20,080 bases of DNA from an uncultured Ruminiclostridium sp. (GCA_934462775.1 CAKSIR010000030.1:1-20080), one strand, 5' to 3'; positions 1 through 7,143 are shown, numbered from the stretch's first letter. Notes: a model not told the origin generated them from the sequence alone. Numbers and translations are program-made.

Positions 1-44
1 TCGCCCATTCGGTATTGCTTGGTTATTTTTTTAAGCTGAAGCAT
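1..44 (-). CDS. ABC transporter ATP-binding protein, N-terminal fragment (partial at window edge)
   Basis: Only the first 14 codons are inside the window, reading MLQLKKITKQYRMG. This is the usual opening of MacB/LolD-type ABC ATPases, where a beta strand and the Q-Y-x-x-G segment precede the A-loop and Walker A. A good ribosome binding site (AGGAG, near 50-54) lies at proper spacing before the ATG at 42-44, which supports a real start. The gene is led by a -10-like TATAAT (79-84) and a perfect palindrome (92-114), so it is probably a regulated exporter ATPase. The family assignment rests on a very short N-terminus, and any ABC ATPase remains possible. Confidence 0.6.
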   Translation of the reverse strand, partial: MLQLKKITKQYRMG

Positions 45-78
45 TTTTTCTCCTTTATTCTGTTAAAATATCATGTAG

Positions 79-84
79 ATTATA
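79..84 (-). promoter_or_regulatory. -10 element of the ABC ATPase promoter
   Basis: On the minus strand TATAAT lies 35 bp before the ATG at 44. No good -35 hexamer is seen at 17-bp spacing (the expected place reads ATATTA, inside the palindrome at 92-114). A promoter with a poor -35 overlapping an operator would suit an activated or repressor-controlled gene. The call is inferred from the hexamer and its position only. Confidence 0.45.
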
Positions 85-91
85 GACCTCT

Positions 92-114
92 TTTGTTAAT
101 ATAATATTAACAAA
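92..114. promoter_or_regulatory. Perfect 11-bp-arm palindrome, probable repressor operator
   Basis: The left arm TTTGTTAATAT (92-102) and the right arm ATATTAACAAA (104-114) are exact reverse complements around a single central base. The site covers the expected -35 region of the ABC ATPase promoter. AT-rich palindromes of this size next to MacB-type ABC transporter genes are typical binding sites for dimeric regulators of the TetR, MarR, PadR or GntR kinds. No regulator gene is inside the window, so the binding protein is unknown. A transcribed hairpin is less likely because the site lies upstream of the -10. Confidence 0.6.
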
Positions 115-143
115 CTCAACACAAAACGTCAATAATGTTGCAT

Positions 144-173
144 AAAAAAGTCAGGTCAATTTATGACCTGACT
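144..173 (-). terminator. Rho-independent terminator (leftward)
   Basis: The stem AGTCAGGTCA (149-158) pairs perfectly with TGACCTGACT (164-173) around a 5-nt loop. In the minus-strand transcript it is followed directly by six U residues (144-149). It separates transcription of the murA/WalJ-like genes from the ABC ATPase gene at the left edge. Confidence 0.85.
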
Positions 174-179
174 CAGCCT

Positions 180-401
180 GTCGAAAAAGTTAATTTAAAA
201 GTTTTCGTCCACCTTTTTTAAAAGGTGGTGGGTACTTAGGGCAAAGCCCTAAGCCGACTTCCGCAGAAGTCGGAATGCCCCAATATAAAGCGCTTTTTTG
301 CAGGGGTGTGGGGCGCTTTTTTCAAGAAAAAAAGCGCCCCACAAGTGAAAAATTTTCGCAACATTATCCTCGAAAAAGTTGCCGGTGGCAAGTTTTTCGA
401 C
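180..401. repeat. Hairpin-rich intergenic repeat-like element, MITE-like, not coding
   Basis: This stretch begins with GTCGAAAAAGTT (180-191) and ends with AAGTTTTTCGAC (390-401), imperfect terminal inverted repeats with 11 of 12 positions matching. Inside it are successive hairpins. They lie at 209-228 (9-bp arms), 236-252 (TTAGGGC arms), 254-273 (CCGACTTC arms), 308-342 (15-bp perfect arms, GTGGGGCGCTTTTTT) and 371-400 (one mismatch). The open frame running through it has no ribosome binding site and follows the hairpin sequence, so I do not call a gene. The structure resembles small non-autonomous repeats scattered through clostridial genomes. Copy number cannot be seen from one window. 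Confidence 0.6.
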
Positions 402-407
402 GCACTG

Positions 408-440
408 AAATCTGTATCAGCTTTACACTGATACAGATTT
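408..440. terminator. Hairpin terminator just after the WalJ-like gene
   Basis: AAATCTGTATCAG (408-420) pairs perfectly with CTGATACAGATTT (428-440) around a 7-nt loop. The stem starts 1 bp past the stop codon of the WalJ-like gene. In the plus direction it is followed by a run of T (441-443 and the stem end) and would be a strong terminator. In the minus direction the U-tract is only UUU then C, so it may be a weaker terminator there. Bidirectional action is possible. Confidence 0.6.
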
Positions 441-441
441 T

Positions 442-1236
442 TTATATTGCTATGTATTTCCCGCTGTTTAACGGCTCTGCAACATCAAGAACATAATCGC
501 AGTTTTCTCTTATTCCGCATTGTTCAAGGGACTTTGTTATGGTTTCTTTCGCCATTTGAGGTGTATTGTTGTTAAGGCTCAGGTGTCCAAGAGTGATGTG
601 TCTTGTGCCTTGCTCAACAAGCTCCTTCATAAACTGAGCGGTTTTTACGTTTGACAAATGCCCATATCCAGAGCTGATTCGCTTTTTCAGATAATACGGG
701 TACTTCGGATTAAGCCGCAGCATTTCCTCGTCATAATTTGCCTCAAGCAAAACATAATCACTGCCTTTAAGGCTTTCTCTCACTGTGTCGGTCACATTCC
801 CCAAGTCGGTGCAAAGCGCAAGCTTCCTGCCCTCAAGCTTCATGGTATAACCGCAGCTTTCGGCGCTGTCATGAGGCGTAGCGAACGATTCTATTTCCAT
901 ATCAATCGGTGCAGAGGAAAGCTCGCTGACCTCATGTAAGTTTGCGGTCGAAACTACCGCCTGCTGGTTTACAATGGCGTTGAGAGTTCCGTTGGTGGCA
1001 TATATGGGAATATTTGTATGCTTTGTAAGCATTTTCAGTCCCTTGATATGGTCGGAATGTTCATGAGTAACGCACACCGCCTTAATGCAGTCTAACGACA
1101 GTCCGTTAAGCTCAAGTCCCGTCTTGAGAGCTTTGAAGCTGCATCCCATATCAATCAGAATGCCCTGCTCAGCTGAACCGAAATAAACCGAATTGCCCGT
1201 GGTCGAGCTGCTGCATATCGGTACTATCCTTGCCAT
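442..1236 (-). CDS. Metallo-beta-lactamase-fold hydrolase, WalJ/YycJ-like
   Basis: The 264-residue protein carries the metal-binding motif T-H-E-H-S-D-H at residues 57-63. Later motifs include T-P-H-D (~130), C-T-D-L-G (~150) and G-Y-G-H-L (~200), the order seen in the YycJ/WalJ/VicX family of MBL-fold proteins. That family is thought to be a cytosolic nuclease or phosphodiesterase linked to DNA repair and cell wall control. I start it at the ATG at 1234-1236, because GGAGG lies directly upstream and the N-terminus MARIVPICSSSTTGNS matches the family. An earlier ATG at 1275 would add 13 residues inside a hairpin. It follows murA by 43 bp and is probably co-transcribed with it. The exact substrate is not known. 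Confidence 0.9.
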   Translation of the reverse strand: MARIVPICSSSTTGNSVYFGSAEQGILIDMGCSFKALKTGLELNGLSLDCIKAVCVTHEHSDHIKGLKMLTKHTNIPIYATNGTLNAIVNQQAVVSTANLHEVSELSSAPIDMEIESFATPHDSAESCGYTMKLEGRKLALCTDLGNVTDTVRESLKGSDYVLLEANYDEEMLRLNPKYPYYLKKRISSGYGHLSNVKTAQFMKELVEQGTRHITLGHLSLNNNTPQMAKETITKSLEQCGIRENCDYVLDVAEPLNSGKYIAI

Positions 1237-1252
1237 ATTTCCTCCAATATAA

Positions 1253-1275
1253 ATGCCGTGCAAAAAGCACGGCAT
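1253..1275 (-). other. Intercistronic hairpin between murA and the WalJ-like gene
   Basis: ATGCCGTGC (1253-1261) and GCACGGCAT (1267-1275) form a perfect 9-bp stem with a 5-nt loop. It lies between the murA stop and the ribosome binding site of the next gene. In the transcript it is followed by UUAUAUU, a poor U-tract. It may act as a partial terminator or RNA-stability element that lowers downstream expression. Confidence 0.55.
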
Positions 1276-1279
1276 CGAT

Positions 1280-2566
1280 TTATAAAGCTTTTCTCATAGA
1301 ATCAGGGAATGTACGCTTTACAATGTCCGCGCCAAGTCCTCTCAGCTTGATTTCCATATCCTCATATCCGCGTTCAATATGGAAAATATCCTCAATTTCG
1401 GTTGTTCCGTTTGTTTCAAGCCCTGCAATGATAAGTGCAGCACCTGCGCGCAAATCCACTGCCTTGACAGGCGCACCGGTCAAATGCTCGACACCCTCAA
1501 TTACAGCAACCTTTCCGTCAACGGAAATGTCGGCGCCCATTCTTCTCAGCTCGTCAACATACTTAAAACGGTTGTCCCATATTCCCTCGGTAATGATGCT
1601 GGTTCCCTTTGCAAGAGTGAGCAGCGCTGCAAGCTGAGGCTGCATATCTGTGGGGAATCCTGGGTGAGGCATAGTCTTAACGCTTGTGCGCTCGTAATGC
1701 TCCTGACCGATTACTCTTACGCTGTCGTCATATTCCTCCACAACAACGCCTATTTTTCTCAGCTTTGATGTGATTGGCTCAAGGTGCTTCGGAATCACGT
1801 TCTTGATAAGAACGTTGCCTTTTGTGGCAGCAGCAGCAATCATAAATGTTCCCGCTTCAATCTGGTCCGGAATAATCGTGTAGTTTGTACCCTTAAGGGA
1901 GCTTACGCCCCTGATTTTGATTACATCAGTTCCTGCGCCCATGATGTCTGCGCCCATGGAATTAAGGAAATTTGCCAAATCTACAATATGCGGTTCTTTT
2001 GCGGCGTTTTCGAGAATTGTAAGACCCTCTGCCTTTACTGCCGCAAGCATAGCATTTATCGTTGCTCCTACTGTTACCTTGTCAAAATAAATCTGCGTAC
2101 CGATAAGCTTGTCCGCTGAAATATCAACAATTCCGTGCTCAATGGAATAGTTCGCTCCCAATGCTTTGAAGCACTTGATGTGCTGATCAATAGGTCTGTC
2201 GCCGAGGTCGCAGCCGCCCGGCATTGACACCTTTGCACGGTGGAAACGACTGAGCAATGTGCCGAGGAAATAATATGACGCACGCATTGAACGCGCCATT
2301 TCATAAGGCACTACCGTATCTCTTATGTGAGTCGTATCAATCTGGATAGTCGATTTATTGATGATTTTTACGTCAGCACCCATTTCGGTTAGGATTCGTA
2401 AATCGATTGTCACATCATTTATATTAGGAACATTTTCAAGAACACAAGGACCCTCAGCCAAAATGGTGGCAGGGATAATGGCAACAGCCGCGTTCTTCGC
2501 GCCGCTTATCGTGACCTCTCCGAACAGCTTTTTGCCACCGTTTATTATAAACTTTTCCAACTTCAA
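1280..2566 (-). CDS. murA: UDP-N-acetylglucosamine 1-carboxyvinyltransferase
   Basis: This enzyme transfers enolpyruvate from phosphoenolpyruvate to UDP-GlcNAc, the first committed step of peptidoglycan synthesis in the cytosol. The 428-residue length is normal for the EPSP synthase-like fold. Residues S-G-A-K-N (21-25) carry the conserved Lys-Asn pair. Cys119 in [11 protein letters not shown] is the catalytic, fosfomycin-reactive cysteine. P-G-F-P-T-D-M-Q holds the catalytic Asp. The start is a TTG codon (2564-2566) preceded by AGAGG at short spacing, and no nearby ATG fits the conserved N-terminus. A good promoter lies at 2655-2682. Firmicutes often have two MurA paralogues and I cannot say which this is. 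Confidence 0.97.
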   Translation of the reverse strand: MKLEKFIINGGKKLFGEVTISGAKNAAVAIIPATILAEGPCVLENVPNINDVTIDLRILTEMGADVKIINKSTIQIDTTHIRDTVVPYEMARSMRASYYFLGTLLSRFHRAKVSMPGGCDLGDRPIDQHIKCFKALGANYSIEHGIVDISADKLIGTQIYFDKVTVGATINAMLAAVKAEGLTILENAAKEPHIVDLANFLNSMGADIMGAGTDVIKIRGVSSLKGTNYTIIPDQIEAGTFMIAAAATKGNVLIKNVIPKHLEPITSKLRKIGVVVEEYDDSVRVIGQEHYERTSVKTMPHPGFPTDMQPQLAALLTLAKGTSIITEGIWDNRFKYVDELRRMGADISVDGKVAVIEGVEHLTGAPVKAVDLRAGAALIIAGLETNGTTEIEDIFHIERGYEDMEIKLRGLGADIVKRTFPDSMRKAL

Positions 2567-2654
2567 AATACCTCTTTACCTCTCTCAGCAGAGAGAATTT
2601 TTATATAGAAACAAAAATATGTAAGTAATCAATATAATCACACACTATTTGTAT

Positions 2655-2682
2655 ATTATATCACATTTATCCATTAAATCAA
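2655..2682 (-). promoter_or_regulatory. Promoter of the murA-WalJ-like operon
   Basis: On the minus strand TTGATT (2677-2682) and TATAAT (2655-2660) are separated by 16 bp, a good sigma-A type match. It leaves an 88-bp leader before the murA TTG start. The leader contains a small TCTCTC/GAGAGA hairpin near 2580-2595. Confidence 0.75.
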
Positions 2683-2774
2683 AGTACAAATTACAAAATC
2701 TACATTTTTACTATATATTATCGTCCGATATTGTAACTTTTATACGTTTTTGTTTGATAAAATGAATTTAATGA

Positions 2775-3806
2775 TTATTCCAAAGATGTATCTTCTGTGG
2801 AATCGGTTGGTACAGCCTCGGTTGTGCTTATATCTGATTCAGCGTCAGCCGTTTCGGGCGTTTCCATGTCTGGAACAGCCGTTTCGGCAGTTGGGATTGA
2901 AGTTCCTACTTCTGTAATGATGGTAGTTGTTTCTGCCGGAGGTTCTGTTGTGGTTGCCTTGGTGCGTTTTGTTTTTTCGGTTTCTGTCGTAGTGGTAGTT
3001 TCAGGAAGCGGAATGTTGACAATTTCTACGCTCTCTATTATAATCGCGTCAATAGGTCGGCTGTCAATGTTCTGCTCATCGTCAATTTCATTTCCCGGAA
3101 TCAGCTCAGCCTGCGACATCTTGTCAAGCACGTCAAATCCCTCCACGGTCTGACCAAAAACGGTGGATTCTCCGTCAAGCGCAAAGTCGCCGCCGACCTC
3201 CTTGTACTTTTCCTTTACAGCGTCAGGAATACTTTCCAGTTTTTTGCAATAATCCTCGTAAAAGGTTTTCTCTTCAGGCAGCATTCTGGAGCTGATTGCT
3301 TCCTCGGCAAGCTGAGAGCGAATTTTCTCAGAGATTGCGGTAATATCAACCGACTGATTATTATTTACAAAATAGAACTGGCAATAATTGCCTTCATTGC
3401 TTTTGGCAAAGCATAATGCGCCGTAAAAGTGTCTTGCATTTTCGCTTGTTTCAACCGGAAAATACTCGTCGGCAGCAACTTTGCCGTCGGTTCCGTCGCC
3501 GTTGAGCGAACCGCCCTGAATGACATAGTCGGGAACAACTCTGTGAATTGCCTTTCCGTCATAGTAACCGCGATTTGCAAGCTCAATGAACTTCTGAACG
3601 CCGTTTGGCGCGTCATGCGGCAGAAGCTTAACCGTGATTTCGCCGTAGTCCATAATCTTGAACACAGCGAATACATCGCCCGGATTAAGCGTGACCTGTC
3701 CTATATTACCTGTCTGTATTTTTTCCTCTCCGCAAGCGGTGCATAAAAGCATGGAAGCCGCCAGCGCTGCGGAAGCAATTGCCTTAACAAATTTATGTCT
3801 TATCAT
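2775..3806 (-). CDS. Cyclophilin-type peptidyl-prolyl cis-trans isomerase lipoprotein (active-site residues kept)
   Basis: The 343-residue protein has a signal peptide ending L-C-T-A-C, with Cys25 as the likely lipidated residue. Cys at -3 is unusual for a lipobox. A cyclophilin domain follows: H88-R89 in the motif HRVVPDYVIQGG carries the catalytic Arg, and Q143-F144 corresponds to the Gln-Phe pair. A helical insert (~155-205) interrupts the domain before T-V-F-G-Q. A Thr/Glu/Pro-rich tail of about 78 residues begins near 266 and probably acts as a surface spacer. The likely role is folding of exported proteins outside the membrane. It is the second gene of a pair, 21 bp after its paralogue, and shares that promoter. 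The start has GAGAGG upstream. Confidence 0.92.
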   Translation of the reverse strand: MIRHKFVKAIASAALAASMLLCTACGEEKIQTGNIGQVTLNPGDVFAVFKIMDYGEITVKLLPHDAPNGVQKFIELANRGYYDGKAIHRVVPDYVIQGGSLNGDGTDGKVAADEYFPVETSENARHFYGALCFAKSNEGNYCQFYFVNNNQSVDITAISEKIRSQLAEEAISSRMLPEEKTFYEDYCKKLESIPDAVKEKYKEVGGDFALDGESTVFGQTVEGFDVLDKMSQAELIPGNEIDDEQNIDSRPIDAIIIESVEIVNIPLPETTTTTETEKTKRTKATTTEPPAETTTIITEVGTSIPTAETAVPDMETPETADAESDISTTEAVPTDSTEDTSLE

Positions 3807-3827
3807 AACATGAGCCTCTCAGGAAAT

Positions 3828-4568
3828 TTATTTTTTGTATTCTGAAAGCGTGATTTTGTTTATATAAATGTCATCAATGGGATTCATAGCGTCGCTGTTG
3901 ATTTCAACCTCCGTAAGCTTTTCAACCACGTCCAGTCCGTCAATTGCCTGTCCGAAAACAGTGTAAAGACCTGCGACATGAGGAACGCTGCCCTCGCTTA
4001 TAAACGCTTGAATCAGCTCCTCGGGGATTTTCTGGTTGCCGTCTGCGTCCTTGTAGCTGCGGAGCGTTTCAACGTCCTCGTCGGTAAGCTCAACATTGTT
4101 TACAACGAAGAAACGGCTGTCGCCATAGCCTGCATTTCCGTTGTATGCCATCATTGCACCCTTAAACGGCCATAAATCTACCGAGCACTCATTCGCAATC
4201 GGCTTGCCGTCCTCTGTTACGCCTGCCGTACCCTCTTCGTTGCTTGCGCCTGTAATAAAGTAAGCGCCCGGCTGAACGCCGTATATCTTCTTTCCGTCAT
4301 AAAAGCCGTCGTTTACTCTTGCAATAAAGTTTGCAACCGTATTCGGCGCATAGTTCGGATAAAGAACCGCTGTTATTGTTCCCAGTGAGGTTTCAATGGT
4401 TGCAACCGGCTGTCCCTCGTAAGGCTCTTCAAGCTGAACAAGCTCCATCTGAGTGAAGTCGTATGTGCCAAGCGCGCTTGTAGGAGTTGTTGAAAACAGA
4501 CTGCATCCGGTCATTGTAAGAAGCATTGAGGCAGCTGCAAGCGCCCCGATAATTTTCTTTTTTAACAT
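3828..4568 (-). CDS. Cyclophilin-like lipoprotein, active-site residues lost
   Basis: The 246-residue protein has a lipoprotein signal, with Cys22 in the lipobox M-T-G-C, and a cyclophilin-type domain paralogous to the next gene. The usual His-Arg pair is replaced by Y96-G97 (I-Y-G-V-Q-P-G-A-Y-F-I-T-G). The usual Gln before F-F is Arg152 (S-R-F-F-V-V-N-N). The scaffold is otherwise kept, including the helical insert and the T-V-F-G-Q segment. It may therefore bind prolyl substrates or act as a holdase or partner rather than as an isomerase; this is inference. It is the first gene of a bicistron with a near-consensus promoter at 4617-4645. Unlike its neighbour it has no long Thr-rich tail. Confidence 0.88.
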   Translation of the reverse strand: MLKKKIIGALAAASMLLTMTGCSLFSTTPTSALGTYDFTQMELVQLEEPYEGQPVATIETSLGTITAVLYPNYAPNTVANFIARVNDGFYDGKKIYGVQPGAYFITGASNEEGTAGVTEDGKPIANECSVDLWPFKGAMMAYNGNAGYGDSRFFVVNNVELTDEDVETLRSYKDADGNQKIPEELIQAFISEGSVPHVAGLYTVFGQAIDGLDVVEKLTEVEINSDAMNPIDDIYINKITLSEYKK

Positions 4569-4616
4569 CTATGCCAATACCTTTCTTTGTTTTGATTATA
4601 ACTTTACATATTACCT

Positions 4617-4645
4617 ATTATAATATAAATTATCTCATTTTGCAA
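4617..4645 (-). promoter_or_regulatory. Promoter of the cyclophilin lipoprotein operon
   Basis: TTGCAA (4640-4645) and TATAAT (4617-4622) lie 17 bp apart on the minus strand, close to the sigma-A consensus. The -10 is 48 bp upstream of the ATG at 4568. Confidence 0.8.
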
Positions 4646-4675
4646 GCAATATTTAATGACATTTCTATTACAGAT

Positions 4676-4753
4676 TTACTTTGTAAGCATATTTTCAAAT
4701 GCAGCTCTCAGAATTTCCCTTTGAACCGCTTGTTTTGAGCTTATTTGCATCAT
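4676..4753 (-). CDS. Candidate 25-residue small protein downstream of cysS
   Basis: A short frame reads MMQISSKQAVQREILRAAFE then NMLTK and stops with TAA. A full GGAGG lies just before it, but spacing is short: 1 nt to the first ATG and 4 nt to the second (4748-4750). The peptide could form a short amphipathic basic helix. It lies after the hairpin that follows cysS and before the cyclophilin promoter, and would be carried on a read-through cysS transcript. I do not recognise a family. The frame could be chance. Confidence 0.25.
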   Translation of the reverse strand: MMQISSKQAVQREILRAAFENMLTK

Positions 4754-4768
4754 TCCTCCGCAACAACG

Positions 4769-4798
4769 ACAGCCGCCGCATTTTTCCGCGGCAGCTGT
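4769..4798 (-). terminator. Strong GC-rich hairpin after cysS
   Basis: In the minus transcript ACAGCUGCCGC pairs with GCGGCGGCUGU (11 pairs, one U-G) around an 8-nt loop. It begins 12 nt after the cysS stop. There is no clean U-tract (GUUGUUG follows), so it may be a terminator of reduced efficiency or an mRNA 3' end stabiliser. Confidence 0.5.
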
Positions 4799-4810
4799 AA
4801 CGTACCATTG

Positions 4811-6220
4811 TCAAATTTTCTTGATATTTGTGCCTTGTCTTGTTTCTTCAACGGCATAACCCAGCTCGCCGATTTTTGCGCGAAGTTCGTCTGCAAGCGC
4901 GAAATCCTTGTTCTTTCTTGCTTCCTTACGCTGTTCAACCAGCGCCATAACCTCGGCGGGAATTTCATCGTCAGAGCCTGCGGAAAGCTTCTCAGCTTCG
5001 CTGATTATGCCAAGGGAAAGCACCTTGTCAAACTCGGCAATAAGAGCAAGCTTGGTTGCGGAATTACAGTCTGCCTTGAGAACGTCGTAAAGCGCGGTGA
5101 TTGCGTTTGAGGTGTTAAGGTCGTCGTCCATTGCAGCCTTAAACGAAGCCATCAGCCTGTCGTAAGCGTCCTTGTCGATTTCACCGTTTTTGTCTGCAAG
5201 GAATGTTGAAACCTTAGCTAAAATCTTATTGTATGCAGTCTTTGCATTATCAAGGTTTTCCCATGAGAACACAAGGGACTTTCTGTAATGCGACTGTAAG
5301 CAGAAAAAGCGGTAAACAAGCGGATTATAGCCCTTTTCCTCAAGGAGCGAAACGGTAAGAAATTCGCCCTTTGACTTGCTCATCTTGCCGCTGTTGGTAT
5401 TGAGGTGATGAACGTGCATCCAGTATTTGCACCACTTGTGACCGATATAAGCCTCGCTCTGTGCGATTTCGTTTGTGTGGTGAGGGAATGCGTTATCAAT
5501 TCCGCCGCAGTGAATGTCGAGATATTCGCCCAGATACTTCATGCTGATGCATGAGCATTCGATATGCCAGCCGGGATAGCCGACGCCCCACGGACTGTCC
5601 CACTTCAGCTCCTGATCGTCAAACTTTGACTTGGTAAACCAGAGAACGAAGTCAGCCTTGCTGCGCTTGTTGCCGTCCTCTTCAACGCCCTCGCGAACGC
5701 CTACTGCAAGATCCTCTTCCTTGAAATCGTTAAAAACATAATACTTTTCAAGCTTTGACGTATCAAAGTAGATATTTCCGCCTGCCTCATAAGCGTAACC
5801 CTTTTCGATAAGAGCGGAGATGACCTTGATAAATTCATCAATGCAGCCTGTTGCAGGCTGAACAACGTCAGGCGTTTTGATATTCAGCTTTGCGCAGTCA
5901 GCAAAGAACGCGTCTGTATAGAACTTGGCAATTTCCATAACCGTCTTATGCTCGCGCTTTGCACCCTTAAGCATCTTGTCGTCGCCCGTATCTCCGTCGC
6001 TTGTCAAGTGTCCTACGTCCGTGATGTTCATTACGCGGGTAACGCTGTATCCGTCAAAGCGGAGATACTTTTCAAGTATATCCTCCATAATATAGCTTCT
6101 GAGGTTGCCGATATGAGCGTAGTGATATACAGTAGGACCGCAGGTGTACATACTTACCTTGCCGGGTTCGTGAGGCACAAATTCCTCAACTTTTCTTGTG
6201 GCGGAATTGTAAATATTCAT
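4811..6220 (-). CDS. cysS: Cysteinyl-tRNA synthetase
   Basis: The 469-residue class I synthetase joins cysteine to tRNA-Cys in the cytosol. The HIGH-type motif is A-H-I-G-N (35-39) and the KMSKS motif is at 279-283. Zinc ligands fit Cys27 (Y-T-C-G-P), Cys222 (W-H-I-E-C), His247/248 and Glu251 (P-H-H-T-N-E). The C-terminal anticodon-binding part is full length and ends in basic residues. I use the ATG at 6218-6220, because the preceding cysE stop is at 6222-6224 and GGAG lies at usable spacing. An upstream ATG at 6256 would add 12 residues inside cysE. It is the second gene of the cysE-cysS operon under the T-box leader at 6902-7137. Confidence 0.97.
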   Translation of the reverse strand: MNIYNSATRKVEEFVPHEPGKVSMYTCGPTVYHYAHIGNLRSYIMEDILEKYLRFDGYSVTRVMNITDVGHLTSDGDTGDDKMLKGAKREHKTVMEIAKFYTDAFFADCAKLNIKTPDVVQPATGCIDEFIKVISALIEKGYAYEAGGNIYFDTSKLEKYYVFNDFKEEDLAVGVREGVEEDGNKRSKADFVLWFTKSKFDDQELKWDSPWGVGYPGWHIECSCISMKYLGEYLDIHCGGIDNAFPHHTNEIAQSEAYIGHKWCKYWMHVHHLNTNSGKMSKSKGEFLTVSLLEEKGYNPLVYRFFCLQSHYRKSLVFSWENLDNAKTAYNKILAKVSTFLADKNGEIDKDAYDRLMASFKAAMDDDLNTSNAITALYDVLKADCNSATKLALIAEFDKVLSLGIISEAEKLSAGSDDEIPAEVMALVEQRKEARKNKDFALADELRAKIGELGYAVEETRQGTNIKKI

Positions 6221-6221
6221 T

Positions 6222-6884
6222 TTATTTATTCTCCATTCTTTTTTTCTTTTCTTCAAGTAAGTTTATTTCCTTCTGAAGCGTATCGATCTTGCCCTGAAGC
6301 GAGCAAATCTGCTGTGAAACAGGATCAGGAAAGTGTATCTGGTCAAGGTCTGAGCCGTTCACTCTTATGCCGTTGCACTTAACCACCCTTGCAGGTACGC
6401 CTACCGCCGTACAGTTAGGCGGCACTTCCGTCAGCACTACCGCGTTCGCTGCGATTTTACTGTTGTCGCCGACCTTGAACGGTCCAAGGACCCTTGCGCC
6501 TGCGCCTACCATTACATTGTTGCCGAGAGTCGGGTGACGCTTGCCTGTTTCCTTTCCCGTTCCGCCTAAGGTGACGTTTTGGTAAATCGTACAGTTGTCG
6601 CCTATCTCTGCGGTTTCTCCGATTACTACGCCGCTGCCGTGGTCGATAAAAAGATTTTTTCCGATTTTCGCGCCGGGATGTATTTCAATTCCCGTTTTGC
6701 GCAGCGCGTGCTGCGAAATTGCCCTTGCAATAAAATAATGCTTTTTTAAATAGAACTTATGGGCTCTGCGGTACGCGCGGATCGCCTTAAAGCTCGGATA
6801 CAGGAAAAATACCTCTAAATCACTTTTAACAGCGGGATCTCGTTCTCTTATAGACTGAATATCAGCCTTTATCTTTTTAAACAT
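6222..6884 (-). CDS. cysE: Serine O-acetyltransferase
   Basis: The 220-residue enzyme acetylates serine with acetyl-CoA to O-acetylserine, the carbon skeleton for cysteine. An N-terminal helical part (1-60) is followed by left-handed beta-helix hexapeptide repeats (~65-165). These contain the catalytic Asp81-His82 (F-I-D-H-G-S-G) and H-P-T-L (117-120). The C-terminal end (185-216) is a heptad-patterned, probably coiled-coil tail rich in Leu, Lys and Glu. The tail replaces the short C-terminus that gives cysteine feedback inhibition and cysteine synthase binding in enteric enzymes. It is followed by cysS after 1 bp. The T-box upstream links expression to uncharged tRNA-Cys. Its ribosome binding site is AAGGGUGG. 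Confidence 0.96.
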   Translation of the reverse strand: MFKKIKADIQSIRERDPAVKSDLEVFFLYPSFKAIRAYRRAHKFYLKKHYFIARAISQHALRKTGIEIHPGAKIGKNLFIDHGSGVVIGETAEIGDNCTIYQNVTLGGTGKETGKRHPTLGNNVMVGAGARVLGPFKVGDNSKIAANAVVLTEVPPNCTAVGVPARVVKCNGIRVNGSDLDQIHFPDPVSQQICSLQGKIDTLQKEINLLEEKKKRMENK

Positions 6885-6901
6885 AAACCCACCCTTTCAA
6901 T

Positions 6902-6933
6902 AAAAAAGGCCCTCGCAGACAATCTGCGAAGGC
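6902..6933 (-). terminator. T-box regulated intrinsic terminator
   Basis: In the transcript GCCUUCGCAGA pairs with UCUGCGAGGGC (11 pairs, one G-U) around a 3-nt loop. It is followed by C and then UUUUUU (6902-6907). It lies 18 bp before the cysE ATG and is the terminator competing with the T-box antiterminator. Confidence 0.93.
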
Positions 6934-7137
6934 GATAAACATAACGCGGTTCCACTTCGTTTCCCCGATAAATCGGGCTTAAAACCTTTAACGCAGGTAT
7001 ACGGACAGAGATACTGATTTCCCTCCGCCGACTAACAGCCGCACTTCACATTTTTGCTTTTGCCGCGCTCTCACCTGTCCGCGGCTCTCTGTGAAAAACT
7101 CACAATGCTACTCTGACTGCATAACGTCATTGAATAT
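6902..7137 (-). ncRNA. T-box leader sensing tRNA-Cys, controlling cysE-cysS
   Basis: The minus strand holds GAAGTGGAACCGCG (6945-6958), a near-perfect T-box antiterminator sequence. Stem I contains the conserved G-G-T-G-A-G-A-G element (near 7065-7075). The likely specifier is UGC (complement of 7041-7043), a Cys codon followed by a purine, within A-A-G-U-G-C-G-G. The antiterminator bulge UGGA should pair with a tRNA end carrying discriminator U73, as bacterial tRNA-Cys does. An intrinsic terminator sits at 6902-6933. When tRNA-Cys is uncharged, the antiterminator should form and cysE-cysS be transcribed. The 5' boundary is estimated from the promoter at 7144-7172. Confidence 0.93.
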
Positions 7138-7143
7138 ACTACT

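Noticed and set aside
275..496. Plus-strand open frame of 73 codons
   Set aside because: It runs through the hairpin-rich repeat element and into the WalJ-like gene, lacks a ribosome binding site and has a composition set by the inverted repeats.
2575..2600. TCTCTC/GAGAGA hairpin with following T-run as a plus-strand terminator
   Set aside because: The stem is only about 6 bp and AT/GA-rich, and no plus-strand gene precedes it.
4750..4968. Minus-strand frame of 72 codons overlapping the cysS 3' end
   Set aside because: It lies almost wholly inside cysS in a shifted frame and has no start signals.
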